From NCBI RefSeq assembly GCF_036421855.1, contig NZ_JAZGOK010000017.1: a DNA stretch of 46,604 bases. The stretch is one strand, 5' to 3'. The notes below the pieces were generated by a model that saw only the letters and a program-made list of their open reading frames with translations, ran no database searches and was not told the origin of the DNA. Positions 8,037-16,461 of this stretch are shown one piece after another (the first letter of the stretch is position 1; each line of letters starts with the position of its first letter). This DNA comes from Georgenia_B sunbinii (GTDB taxonomy: Bacteria > Actinomycetota > Actinomycetes > Actinomycetales > Actinomycetaceae). The position numbers and the translations under genes were made by a program.

Positions 8037-9218
8037 ATGTCCCCGAGCCCGTCCGAGAGCGGCACGTCCTCACGCAGTCGCACAGGAATCTGGTTCATCG
8101 GCGCGCGTGGCTCCGTCGCCACGACCGCCACGATCGGCGCGCTCGCCGTCAGCGCCGGCCTCTCCGACCGGACAGGGCTCGTCTCCGAGCTGGCACCGGT
8201 CGCCGCCGCCGGCCTCATCGACATCGAGTCCCTCGTCACCGGCGGGCACGACGTCATCGACACCCCGGTCGCGGCGCGTGCCCAGCTGCTCGCGGAGTCC
8301 GGCGTCTTCCCCGTCGCCCTCGTCGCCGCGCTCAGCACGGAGCTGGCGGACGCCGACGCACGGATCCGGCAGGCGCCGCAGCTGGCGACCCAGCGCGAGA
8401 CCGCGAGCGCCATCGAGGCCGACATCCGAGCGTTCCAGGAGGAGCACGGGCTCACGCGCGTCGTCGTCGTCGACGTCAGCAACACCGAGGCGCCCGCGCA
8501 GCCGCGGCCCGAGCTGGACACCCTCGCGGCGCTCGAGCAGGCGCTCGACGCCGGGCAGTCACCGCTGCCGCTGAGCTCGCTCTACGCCTACGGGGCGTTC
8601 CGCGCCGGCAGCCCGCTCGTCTCCTTCACGCCGAGCCCCGGCGCGACGCCGGGTGCGCTCGTCGAGCTCGCCCAGCAGCAGGGCGTGCCGTGGGCGGGCC
8701 GCGACGGCAAGACCGGCGAGACGCTGGTGAAGACGACGCTCGCCCCGATGTTCGCCACCCGTGCCCTCAAGGTCCGGTCGTGGGCGTCCTACAACATCCT
8801 CGGTGGCGGTGACGGCCGCACGCTGGCAGACCCGGTGGCCGCGGAGAGCAAGACCGCGACGAAGGGTGCCGGGGTCGACGCGATCCTCGGGCACCACGTC
8901 GACGGCCCGCTGCGCATCGACTACGTCGAGGACTACGGCGACTGGAAGACCGCCTGGGACAACATCTCCTTCGAGGGCTTCCTCGGCACCCGGATGAACC
9001 TGCAGTTCACCTGGGAGGGCTGCGACTCCGCACTGGCGGCGCCGCTCGTCCTCGACCTCGTCCGGCTCATCGCCCGGGCGCACGAGAACGGTGACGTCGG
9101 GGTGCAGAACGCGCTGGCCTTCTTCTTCAAGGAGCCGCTGGGCGGCGACGAGCACGCCGTCTCCGCGCAGTGGACCGCACTCACCGAGTGGTGCGGCAAG
9201 CTGGCCGTCTCACAATGA
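8037..9218 (+). CDS. myo-Inositol-1-phosphate-synthase-like enzyme (EboD position)
   Basis: A 393-residue NAD-dependent sugar-phosphate cyclase of the inositol-3-phosphate synthase family, expected to convert glucose 6-phosphate to inositol phosphate. Seen: N-terminal Rossmann motif (GIWFIGARGSVATT), the RDGKTGETLVKTTLAPMF block, SYNILGGGDG, and the C-terminal KTATKGAGVDAILGHHVDGP region. The ATG at 8037 has GAGGTGG just upstream and precedes the Rossmann fold; an upstream in-frame ATG at 7941 lacks a ribosome site. It is the first gene of a seven-gene overlapping operon (ATGA junction with the next gene). In the described ebo clusters this slot holds a 3-dehydroquinate-synthase-like EboD. 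A different cyclitol product cannot be excluded. Confidence 0.9.
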   Translation: MSPSPSESGTSSRSRTGIWFIGARGSVATTATIGALAVSAGLSDRTGLVSELAPVAAAGLIDIESLVTGGHDVIDTPVAARAQLLAESGVFPVALVAALSTELADADARIRQAPQLATQRETASAIEADIRAFQEEHGLTRVVVVDVSNTEAPAQPRPELDTLAALEQALDAGQSPLPLSSLYAYGAFRAGSPLVSFTPSPGATPGALVELAQQQGVPWAGRDGKTGETLVKTTLAPMFATRALKVRSWASYNILGGGDGRTLADPVAAESKTATKGAGVDAILGHHVDGPLRIDYVEDYGDWKTAWDNISFEGFLGTRMNLQFTWEGCDSALAAPLVLDLVRLIARAHENGDVGVQNALAFFFKEPLGGDEHAVSAQWTALTEWCGKLAVSQ

Positions 9219-10084
9219 GCACCACCCAGGACCTCATCGAGCTCGTCCGTCTCCCCGCGGCACTGACCGTTCCCGGGGACGTGCTCGCGGGCGCGGCCGC
9301 CGCGGGGACGCTGCGCGGGTGGCGGCCCGTCGTGCTTGCCGCGTCCTCCGTCTGCCTGTACTGGGCCGGGATGGCGCTCAACGACTACGCCGACCGGGAC
9401 CTCGACGCCGAGGAGCGCCCCGAGCGGCCGATCCCGTCCGGGCGGGTGAGCGCCACGACCGCGCTGCGGCTCGCCAGCGGCCTCACGCTCGCCAGCGTGG
9501 CGCTGGCCGCCACCACCGGCCGGCGCGCGCTGGCCGTCGCGGTGCCGCTCGCCGGTGCGGTGTGGACCTACGACCTCGTCGCCAAACCGACCGCCGCCGG
9601 CCCCGTCGTCATGGGCGCCAGCCGCGTCCTCGACGTCCTCCTCGGCGGCTCCGCCGACCCTCGGCGCGCCCTGCCGGCCGCGCTGGCGGTCGGCACCCAC
9701 ACCGCGATGGTCACGGTGCTCAGCCGCGGCGAGGTCCACGGCTCGACGCCGTCGACCGCCGGCGCGGCCCTCGCCACCACGTGCGCCGTCGCCACCACGG
9801 TCGCGGTCGACGCGGCCCGCGACCGCCGCCAGCGCCCGCTGGCCCGGCTCGCGTCCGCGGTGTTCGCCGGCAGCTACGCCGTCGCGGCGGGCCGCGCCCA
9901 GGCAGCCGCGGTGGCCAGCCCGGACGCCGGCACCGTCCGGCGGGCCACTGGCGGCGGCATCCACGGGCTGGTGCCGCTCCAGGCGGCACTCATCGCCCGC
10001 CGGGGAGCGGTCGGCACCGCGGCCGCGCTCCTCGCCCTCACCCCCGTCCTCCGCGCGGCCGCCAGAAAGGTGTCATCGACATGA
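9215..10084 (+). CDS. eboC: UbiA-like prenyltransferase (EboC-like)
   Basis: A 289-residue integral-membrane prenyltransferase that would attach a prenyl group from a prenyl diphosphate to a small acceptor. Seen: the first Asp-rich motif in LNDYADRDLDAEERPERPIP, multiple hydrophobic helices, and a YDLVAKPT second-loop region. It starts at ATG 9215, overlapping the previous stop (ATGA). It resembles the actinobacterial SCO3242-type prenyltransferase family (from memory). Flanked by a cyclitol-phosphate synthase and, divergently, a prenyl diphosphate synthase, its acceptor may be an inositol-type cyclitol (inference). In cyanobacteria EboC belongs to the cluster needed to move scytonemin precursor to the periplasm. 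Confidence 0.85.
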   Translation: MSTTQDLIELVRLPAALTVPGDVLAGAAAAGTLRGWRPVVLAASSVCLYWAGMALNDYADRDLDAEERPERPIPSGRVSATTALRLASGLTLASVALAATTGRRALAVAVPLAGAVWTYDLVAKPTAAGPVVMGASRVLDVLLGGSADPRRALPAALAVGTHTAMVTVLSRGEVHGSTPSTAGAALATTCAVATTVAVDAARDRRQRPLARLASAVFAGSYAVAAGRAQAAAVASPDAGTVRRATGGGIHGLVPLQAALIARRGAVGTAAALLALTPVLRAAARKVSST

Positions 10085-10959
10085 GCCTGCGCCTCTCCTA
10101 CGGCACGAGTGGTTTTGCCGACCACTCGCTGCCCAACGCGCTGTCCGTCATCGCCGAGCTCGGCTACGACGGCGTCGCGCTGACGCTCGACCATCACCAC
10201 CTCGACCCGTTCGCGCCGGACGCCGCGGCGCGGGTCGACGCGACCGCCGGGCTGCTGGCGAGGCACGGCCTGGCCGTGGCCATCGAGACCGGCGCGCGGT
10301 ACCTCCTCGACCCCTGGCACAAGCACGAGCCGACCCTCGTCTCCACCGACGGGCAGGAGCGTCGCCTCGAGCTGCTCCACCGGGCCATCGACATCGCCGG
10401 CGACCTCGGCACCGACATCGTGCACATGTGGTCCGGCGGGGTGCCCGAGGGCACCTCCGTCGAGGTGGCCTGGGACCGCCTGCTCACCGGGATGGCCGAT
10501 CTCCTCCCGCACGCGGAGGAGGCCGGCGTCCGGCTGGCCTTCGAGCCGGAGCCGGGCATGCTCGTCGAGCGGCTCGCCGACGTCCAGGAGCTGCGGCGCC
10601 GGCTCGGTTCGCCCGAGGCGCTGCGGATGACGGTCGACGTCGGCCACGCCATCTGCAACGAGGACGCGCCCCCGCAGGACATCCTCCGCGAGGTCGCCGA
10701 GGACGTCGTGCACATCCAGATCGAGGACATGCGTCGCGGTGTCCACGAGCACCTGGAGTTCGGCGAGGGCGAGATCGACCTCCCCGCCGTCATCGGCACG
10801 CTCATCGACATCGAGTACACCGGCCTGGTCTCCGTCGAGCTCGGTCGCCACAGCGCCACCGTGCCGACGGTTGCCGCACGGTCGATCGACGCCCTGCGTG
10901 CCGCCATCGCCACTGCTTCGTCCCGCGACACCCACCACGCCCCCGAGGAGCTCCCGTGA
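10081..10959 (+). CDS. Xylose-isomerase-like TIM-barrel protein of the ebo-like operon
   Basis: A 292-residue sugar phosphate isomerase/epimerase-type TIM barrel (AP endonuclease 2 fold). Visible blocks are LSYGTSGFADHSLPNAL at the N-terminus, LAFEPEPGMLV (metal-ligand Glu), MTVDVGHAICNED (Asp, His), DVVHIQIEDM and VSVELGRHS. The start ATG at 10081 overlaps the UbiA stop, and its own stop overlaps the GTG of the next gene, so translation is probably coupled. It is a second TIM barrel beside the EboE-like one. Its substrate is unknown; isomerisation or epimerisation of the cyclitol or sugar intermediate is a guess. Confidence 0.85.
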   Translation: MSLRLSYGTSGFADHSLPNALSVIAELGYDGVALTLDHHHLDPFAPDAAARVDATAGLLARHGLAVAIETGARYLLDPWHKHEPTLVSTDGQERRLELLHRAIDIAGDLGTDIVHMWSGGVPEGTSVEVAWDRLLTGMADLLPHAEEAGVRLAFEPEPGMLVERLADVQELRRRLGSPEALRMTVDVGHAICNEDAPPQDILREVAEDVVHIQIEDMRRGVHEHLEFGEGEIDLPAVIGTLIDIEYTGLVSVELGRHSATVPTVAARSIDALRAAIATASSRDTHHAPEELP

Positions 10960-11642
10960 CCGGTCCTTCGCCCGATGTCCTTGCCGGTCGGCTCTCTCCT
11001 GAGGCGCAGCAGCGGCTGGCGGAGATCATCGCCGCCGTCACCGCCGACCCGGCGGCCGTCCAGCGGCTGTTCCCCGCTGCCGCCCGCGAGGTGGCCCGAG
11101 GGCCGCTCGACGACAACGACCCCAGCGGCATCGGCGGGCCCACGCTCGACGACGCCGTCCGCGGTGCCATCCTCGCCGCACTCGTCTCCGCCGAGCCGGA
11201 CGCCGCCGCGCTGCGCCGCGAGGTCGACGACCTCTACCGCTTCGGCGACGGCGACGAGAAGCGCGCGATCCTCCGCTCCCTGGCCGACCTCGGCCTGGGC
11301 GCCGACGCCGCGCACCTCGTCGAGGACGCGCTGCGGACCAACGACGTCCGGCTCGTCGGCGCCGCGATGGGCGCCTGGGCCGGTGAGCACCTCGACGACG
11401 CGACCTGGCGGCAAGGCGTGCTCAAGTGCATGTTCGTCGGTGTCCCGCTGTCGGCCGTCCACCGGCTGACCGAGCGGGCGGACGCGGAGCTGGCCCGGAT
11501 GGTCGCCGCGTTCGGCCACGAGCGCCTCGCCGCCGGCCGCGACATCGCGCCGGACGCCCACCGGGTCCTCGACCTCTTCCCCCACGTGCTCGAGCAGTTC
11601 CCCGACGTCGCCGCAGCCATGCGGACCGTCCCCGAGCCTTGA
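10956..11642 (+). CDS. eboA: EboA-domain protein
   Basis: A 228-residue mostly alpha-helical, soluble protein without signal peptide. It has no recognisable catalytic motif; visible blocks are GDGDEKRAILRSLADLGLG, LRTNDVRLVGAAMG and CMFVGVPLSAVHRL. The GTG start at 10956 overlaps the upstream stop (GTGA). I assign it as EboA from this helical pattern and its place directly before the EboB-like TatD hydrolase. EboA has no established biochemical function. Family assignment is moderately sure, function is not. Confidence 0.75.
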   Translation: MTGPSPDVLAGRLSPEAQQRLAEIIAAVTADPAAVQRLFPAAAREVARGPLDDNDPSGIGGPTLDDAVRGAILAALVSAEPDAAALRREVDDLYRFGDGDEKRAILRSLADLGLGADAAHLVEDALRTNDVRLVGAAMGAWAGEHLDDATWRQGVLKCMFVGVPLSAVHRLTERADAELARMVAAFGHERLAAGRDIAPDAHRVLDLFPHVLEQFPDVAAAMRTVPEP

Positions 11643-11665
11643 TCCGTCACCTCCAGGAGCCAGCC

Positions 11666-12529
11666 ATGCGCATCTTCGACCCGCACATCCACATGACGTC
11701 TCGTACCACCGACGACTACGAGGCGCTCTACGCGGCGGGGGTCCGCGCCCTCGTCGAGCCGGCCTTCTGGCTCGGCCAGCCACGCACGAGCGTCGAGTCC
11801 TTCATCGACTACTTCGACAGCCTCGTCGGCTGGGAGCGGTTCCGCGCCTCGCAGTTCGGCATCGCCCACCACACCACCATCGCGCTCAACCCGAAGGAGG
11901 CCAACGACCCCCGGTGCGTCGGGATCCTCGACCTGCTGCCGCGCTGGCTGGCCAAGGACGGCGTCGTCGCCGTCGGTGAGGTCGGCTTCGACTCGATGAC
12001 CGAGGCCGAGGAGCACGCCTTCACCCGGCAGATGGAGATGGCGGTGGAGCACGGCCTGCCGGCCATGGTCCACACCCCGCACCGGGACAAGGCCGTCGGC
12101 ACCCAGCGCACCCTCGACATCGTCGCCGCAGTGGGCATGGCGCCCGGGATGGTCGTCGTCGACCACCTCAACGAGACCACCACCGAGATGGTCGACGACG
12201 CCGGCTGCTGGCTCGGCTACTCGGTCTACCCGGACACCAAGATGGACGAGCACCGGATGGTCGCGATCCTGCAGCAGCGCGGGTCGCTCGACCGCGTGCT
12301 GGTGAACTCGGCGGCCGACTGGGGCCGCAGCGACCCGCTGAAGACGCTGAAGACCGGCGAGGCGATGCTCGCCGCCGGCTTCTCCGACGACGACGTCGAC
12401 CGCGTGCTGTGGCGCAACCCGGTGGAGTTCTTCGGCCAGAGCGGCCGGCTGATGCTCGACGAGGTCACCGGCGCGGACGCCACCTTCGAGGGGAACTCCA
12501 TCCTGCGCGGCGAGCGCAAGGAGTCCTGA
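11666..12529 (+). CDS. eboB: TatD-like metal-dependent hydrolase (EboB-like)
   Basis: A 287-residue amidohydrolase-fold protein. Metal-site signatures are present: DPHIHM near the N-terminus, GVVAVGEVGFD (Glu), PAMVHTPHRDK (His) and GMVVVDHLNET (His). A final Asp is likely in SAADWGRSD. The AGGAG ribosome site lies 8 nt upstream of the ATG at 11666. The gene sits 23 nt after eboA and 3 nt before eboE, consistent with one transcript. The ebo version of TatD is distinct from housekeeping TatD nucleases; its substrate is unknown. Confidence 0.85.
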   Translation: MRIFDPHIHMTSRTTDDYEALYAAGVRALVEPAFWLGQPRTSVESFIDYFDSLVGWERFRASQFGIAHHTTIALNPKEANDPRCVGILDLLPRWLAKDGVVAVGEVGFDSMTEAEEHAFTRQMEMAVEHGLPAMVHTPHRDKAVGTQRTLDIVAAVGMAPGMVVVDHLNETTTEMVDDAGCWLGYSVYPDTKMDEHRMVAILQQRGSLDRVLVNSAADWGRSDPLKTLKTGEAMLAAGFSDDDVDRVLWRNPVEFFGQSGRLMLDEVTGADATFEGNSILRGERKES

Positions 12530-12532
12530 GGC

Positions 12533-13702
12533 GTGCGACTGCGTCACCGTGACGGCACGGTCGTCCACCTCGCCTACTGCAGCAACGTCCACCCGGCGGA
12601 GGACCCCGCCGGCATCCACGAGCAGCTGCGCCGCTTCGCCGGACCGGTCCGCGCCGAGCTCGGCGTCGACCGGCTCGGCCTGGGCCTGTGGCTGCCCGCC
12701 GCCACCGCCGCGCACCTCGCCGCCGACGCCGGCGCGCTCGACGAGCTGCGCACGGTGCTCGACGAGCAGGGGCTGGAGGTCGTCACCCTCAATGCCTTCC
12801 CGTACGGCGGTTTCCACGACCCGGTCGTCAAGCACCGCGTCTACCGCCCGGACTGGACCGAGCAGGACCGGCTGACATACACCCTCGACGCGGCCGCCGT
12901 GCTCTCGCGGCTGCTGCCCGACGACGCCGCCCGCGGCAGCATCAGCACGCTGCCGCTCGCCTGGCACACCCCGTGGCCCGACGACGCCCGGCACGCCGCC
13001 CGGGCCAACCTCGACGAGCTCGCGGTGGGCCTGGCCCGGCTGCGGGAGGAGACCGGCCGTCACATCCGGGTCGGCTTCGAGCCGGAGCCCGGCTGCGTCA
13101 TCGAGACCACCGCCGAGGCGGTCGACGCGCTCGCCGGTGTCGACACCGAGTACCTCGGGGTCTGCGTCGACACCTGCCACCTCGCCACCGCCTTCGAGGA
13201 CGCCGACGCCGCGATCGGCCGGCTCACCGCCGCCGGGCTGCCGGTGGTCAAGACCCAGCTGTCGGCGGCGCTGCACGTGCCCGACCCCAGCGACCCGGCG
13301 GCCCGCGAGCTGCTCGACGGCTTCGTCGAGGAGCGGTTCCTCCACCAGGTCCGCGAGCCCGCGCCCGACGGCGGCCTGCTGAGCCGCGACGACCTCCCGG
13401 AGGCGCTGGACAGCGCGCCGCTGCCCGGCGAGCAGCCGTGGCGCATCCACTTCCACCTCCCGCTCCACGCCGCCCCGCAGGGACCGCTCGGCAGCACCGA
13501 CGCCGAGCTCGTCACCGCTGCCCGGGCGCTCCTCGGCGGCGAGCGGGCCCTCACCGACCACCTCGAGGTGGAGACCTACACCTGGTCGGTACTGCCCGCC
13601 GACCAGCGGCCGTCGGACGACGCCGGCCTCGTCGCCGGCCTGGCCGCTGAGCTCGCGCACGCCCGCGATCACCTGCACACCCTCGGACTGGAGAATGCAT
13701 GA
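12533..13702 (+). CDS. eboE: EboE-like TIM-barrel protein
   Basis: A 389-residue xylose-isomerase-like TIM-barrel protein of the type annotated as metabolite traffic protein EboE. Seen: LAYCSNVHPAED at the N-terminus, VVTLNAFPYGGFHDPVVK, VGFEPEPGCVIE (Glu ligand), GVCVDTCHLATAFE (Asp/His), VVKTQLSAALHVPDP and WRIHFHLPLHA. The GTG start at 12533 follows the previous stop by 3 nt, and the stop overlaps the next ATG (ATGA). The asparagine/phenylalanine/proline-rich substrate-loop block is characteristic of this family. Role: part of the conserved cluster; enzymatic step not established. Confidence 0.87.
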   Translation: MRLRHRDGTVVHLAYCSNVHPAEDPAGIHEQLRRFAGPVRAELGVDRLGLGLWLPAATAAHLAADAGALDELRTVLDEQGLEVVTLNAFPYGGFHDPVVKHRVYRPDWTEQDRLTYTLDAAAVLSRLLPDDAARGSISTLPLAWHTPWPDDARHAARANLDELAVGLARLREETGRHIRVGFEPEPGCVIETTAEAVDALAGVDTEYLGVCVDTCHLATAFEDADAAIGRLTAAGLPVVKTQLSAALHVPDPSDPAARELLDGFVEERFLHQVREPAPDGGLLSRDDLPEALDSAPLPGEQPWRIHFHLPLHAAPQGPLGSTDAELVTAARALLGGERALTDHLEVETYTWSVLPADQRPSDDAGLVAGLAAELAHARDHLHTLGLENA

Positions 13703-15075
13703 GCAAGTTGTTGGTCCTCGACGTCGTCGGCCTCACTCCCCGCCTCCTCGAGCACATGCCGCGGCTGCGCCGCGTCGCCACCGCTGGCTACGAGGCCACG
13801 CTCGAGACCGTCCTGCCGGCGGTGACCTGCGCGGCCCAGTCGACCTTCCTCACCGGGCTCACCCCGACCGACCACGGCATCGTCGGCAACGGCTGGCTGT
13901 TCCGGGACACCGCGGAGGTGCTGCTCTGGCGTCAGAACAACGGGCTGGTCGAGGGCGAGAAGATCTGGGAGACCATCCGCCGCAGCAAGCCGGACTACAC
14001 GGTCGCCAACATCTGCTGGTGGTACGCGATGGGGGCGAAGGTCGACACCACGGTGACCCCGCGCCCCGCCTACTACGCCGACGGCCGCAAGGAGCCGGAC
14101 TGCTGGACCTGGCCGCCCACGCTGCGCGACGAGCTGGTCGCCGAGCTCGGACCGTTCCCGCTGTTCACCTTCTGGGGCCCGAACGCCTCGATCGCCAGCT
14201 CGAAGTGGATCATCGGTGCCACCCGGCGGCTGATGCCGCTGCACGACCTCACGCTCTCCTACGTCCCGCACCTCGACTACGACCTCCAGCGCTTCGGGCC
14301 CTCCGGGCCGGAGGCGATCCGGGCGGCCCGTGAGGTCGACGACGCGCTCGCGCCGCTGCTCGACGACGCCGAGGCGCTCGGCGCGACCGTCGTCGTCCTC
14401 AGCGAGTACGGCATCACCGACGTCTCGCGCGCGGTCGACGTCAACCGCGCGCTGCGCCGCGCGGGGCTGCTGCACGTGCACCACAACGAGACCGGCGAGC
14501 TGCTCGACACCTGGACGTCACCGGCCTTCGCCGTCGCCGACCACCAGGTCGCCCACGTCTACGTGCGCGAGGAGGAGGACATCCCCAAGGTCCGCGACCT
14601 GCTCGCCGCGCTGCCCGGGGTGGCCCAGGTGCTCGATGCCGAGGGCAAGCGGGAGGCCGGCCTGGACCACCCGCGCTCCGGGGAGCTCGTGCTCGTCGCC
14701 GAGCCGGACTCGTGGTTCACCTACTACTACTGGCTCGACGACAAGAACGCGCCCGACTTCGCCAAGCTCGTGGAGATCCACAAGAAGCCGGGGTACGACC
14801 CGGTCGAGCTGTTCATGGACCCCGAGGACAAGTGGGTCAAGCTCCGTGCCGGCAAGGCGCTGCTGCGCAAGAAGCTCGGCATGCGCTACATGATGGACGT
14901 CGTCCCGCTGGACCCGTCACCGCTGCGCGGCAGCCACGGCCGGCTGCCCGACACCCCCGCCGACGGCCCGGTGCTGCTGTGCTCCGACCCGGCCACCGCC
15001 CGTGACCGGGTGGCCGCCACCGAGGTGCGCGACCTCCTCCTCGAGCTCGCCGGCGTCCCCGTCCCCCACCCCTGA
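13699..15075 (+). CDS. eboF: EboF-like alkaline phosphatase/phosphodiesterase superfamily protein
   Basis: A 458-residue type I phosphodiesterase/nucleotide pyrophosphatase-like protein. Seen: VLDVVGLTP (first metal Asp), the nucleophile-Thr region PAVTCAAQSTFLTG with PTDHGIVGNGW, VPHLDYDLQRFG, and VLSEYGITD where many relatives carry a DHG motif. A further DHQVAHVYV block could supply later ligands. There is no signal peptide, so it is probably cytoplasmic. It is the last operon gene; an array of 18-bp repeats begins at its stop codon. It would remove or transfer a phosphate or phosphodiester group on the cluster's metabolite (inference). Confidence 0.85.
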   Translation: MSKLLVLDVVGLTPRLLEHMPRLRRVATAGYEATLETVLPAVTCAAQSTFLTGLTPTDHGIVGNGWLFRDTAEVLLWRQNNGLVEGEKIWETIRRSKPDYTVANICWWYAMGAKVDTTVTPRPAYYADGRKEPDCWTWPPTLRDELVAELGPFPLFTFWGPNASIASSKWIIGATRRLMPLHDLTLSYVPHLDYDLQRFGPSGPEAIRAAREVDDALAPLLDDAEALGATVVVLSEYGITDVSRAVDVNRALRRAGLLHVHHNETGELLDTWTSPAFAVADHQVAHVYVREEEDIPKVRDLLAALPGVAQVLDAEGKREAGLDHPRSGELVLVAEPDSWFTYYYWLDDKNAPDFAKLVEIHKKPGYDPVELFMDPEDKWVKLRAGKALLRKKLGMRYMMDVVPLDPSPLRGSHGRLPDTPADGPVLLCSDPATARDRVAATEVRDLLLELAGVPVPHP

Positions 15076-15164
15076 CAGCAAACTCGCCCCCCACAGCCGA
15101 CTTGTCCGCGAGAGCAGACTTGTCACCCACAGCCGACTTGTCACCGACAGTAGGATTGTCCACG
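15074..15164 (+). repeat. Extragenic array of five 18-bp units
   Basis: Five 18-bp units start at the last two bases of the eboF stop codon: 15074, 15092, 15110, 15128 and 15146. The consensus is SACAGCMGACTTGTCMCC, and the last unit ends in TTGTCCACG (15156-15164). The array fills the gap between convergent eboF and manA. The same unit and cap occur at three other places in this window. Role unknown; 3'-end/terminator or REP-type element possible. Confidence 0.85.
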
Positions 15165-15174
15165 CCGGCTGGGG

Positions 15175-16374
15175 TCAGGGGACGTCGGCCTGCACGACCG
15201 TCCCGGTGCCGTGCACGGTCAGCGGGCCGTCGTCGGCCCGGACGAACGCCGCCTGGCCACGGCTCAGCTCGACCGAGTCGGTGGTTGAGGCGACCACCAC
15301 CTGCCCGTCGAGGCAGAGCAGAACGCGCGGGCCCCGGCCGGGCAACGGCCGGGGCCCGTCCTGGCAGTCGTGGTCGCGCAGCGTGGTGATCGACAGCTCG
15401 AAGTCGTCCACCGGGGCGTAGAACATCCGGGTGGCGCCGTGGAACACCTCGGGGGCGACCCGCATCGGCGGGGCCGCGACGTAGTCGACGCAGTCGAGCA
15501 TCTCCGGGACGTCGATGTGCTTGGTGGTCAGGCCCGCCCGGAGCACGTTGTCCGAGGCCGCCATCAGCTCGACGCCGAGCCCCGACAGGTAGGCGTGGAC
15601 CCCGCCCGCGGGGACGAACAGCGACTCCCCGGGCTGGAGGGTCACCGGGTTGAGCAGCAGCGAGGCGACGACGCCGGGATCGTCCGGGTAGGCCTCGGCG
15701 AGGAGGCCGACGGTGCGGTCGGCGCGGGGGGACGGCGAGCCGGCCGCGAGCCGCGCCTCGCACGCCGCGACCACCCGCGCGACCTCCTGCGCGCCCGGCC
15801 GGCTCGCGTCGTCGAGCAGGGCGGTGAACGCCGAGCGCATCCCGCTGGCCGTCGGGTCGGCCAGCAGGGTGGCGTGCAGCGACTGGGCGAGGGGGGCGTC
15901 GAGGTCGGCGAGCAGCTCGGCGGCCCGGCGCGGCGCCCGGAAGCCGCAGACCGCCTCGAAGGTGGTCAGCGCGAACACCAGCTCCGGCTTGTGGTTCGGG
16001 TCGCGGTAGTTGCGGTGAGGGGCGTCGCGCGGGACGCCGTCGGCGTCCTCCGCGGCGAACCGCTCCCGCGCCCGCTCGATGCTCGGGTGGACCTGCAGGG
16101 ACAGCGGCCGGCTCGGCGCGATGAGCTTGAGCAGGTAGGGCAGCCGGGCGCCGAACCGGGCCCAGACGTCATCGCCCAGGGTGCCGGCGGGGTCCGCGGC
16201 GATGTGCTGCCCGAGGTCCTCCTGCTCGCCGTCGACCGCCGCGGGTCCGGCCGGGTGGCCGCCGAACCACAGCTCTGCCAGCGGTGCACCGTCCGGCTCG
16301 GTCCCCATCAGCTGGTGGATCGCCGACGACGATCCCCACGCGTAGTCCCGTGGCACTCCTACGACCCGACGCAT
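15175..16374 (-). CDS. manA: Mannose-6-phosphate isomerase, class I
   Basis: A 399-residue zinc phosphomannose isomerase interconverting fructose 6-phosphate and mannose 6-phosphate, feeding GDP-mannose. Seen: the N-terminal DYAWGSSSAIHQL block, zinc-ligand motifs SLQVHPSIERA, NHKPELVFAL and the conserved PAGGVHAYLSGLGVELMAASDNVLRAGL signature. The ATG at 16374 has GGGAGGG upstream, and a TACGGT -10 candidate lies at 16423-16418. It is convergent with the ebo-like operon. Full length for the class. Confidence 0.95.
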   Translation of the reverse strand: MRRVVGVPRDYAWGSSSAIHQLMGTEPDGAPLAELWFGGHPAGPAAVDGEQEDLGQHIAADPAGTLGDDVWARFGARLPYLLKLIAPSRPLSLQVHPSIERARERFAAEDADGVPRDAPHRNYRDPNHKPELVFALTTFEAVCGFRAPRRAAELLADLDAPLAQSLHATLLADPTASGMRSAFTALLDDASRPGAQEVARVVAACEARLAAGSPSPRADRTVGLLAEAYPDDPGVVASLLLNPVTLQPGESLFVPAGGVHAYLSGLGVELMAASDNVLRAGLTTKHIDVPEMLDCVDYVAAPPMRVAPEVFHGATRMFYAPVDDFELSITTLRDHDCQDGPRPLPGRGPRVLLCLDGQVVVASTTDSVELSRGQAAFVRADDGPLTVHGTGTVVQADVP

Positions 16375-16461
16375 GACCCTCCCGTCGCCACGCGGGCTGC
16401 TGCCCGCCGGACCACCTACCGTAACCGGCGGACGGCCGCGTGGCGGGGAGGTCCGCGCCGG

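Noticed and set aside
15074..15164. CRISPR array
   Set aside because: Units are contiguous 18-bp repeats without spacers, and no cas genes are present.
15156..15164. Origin of replication
   Set aside because: DnaA-box-like caps exist, but there is no dnaA, dnaN or rpmH and no dense cluster of boxes.
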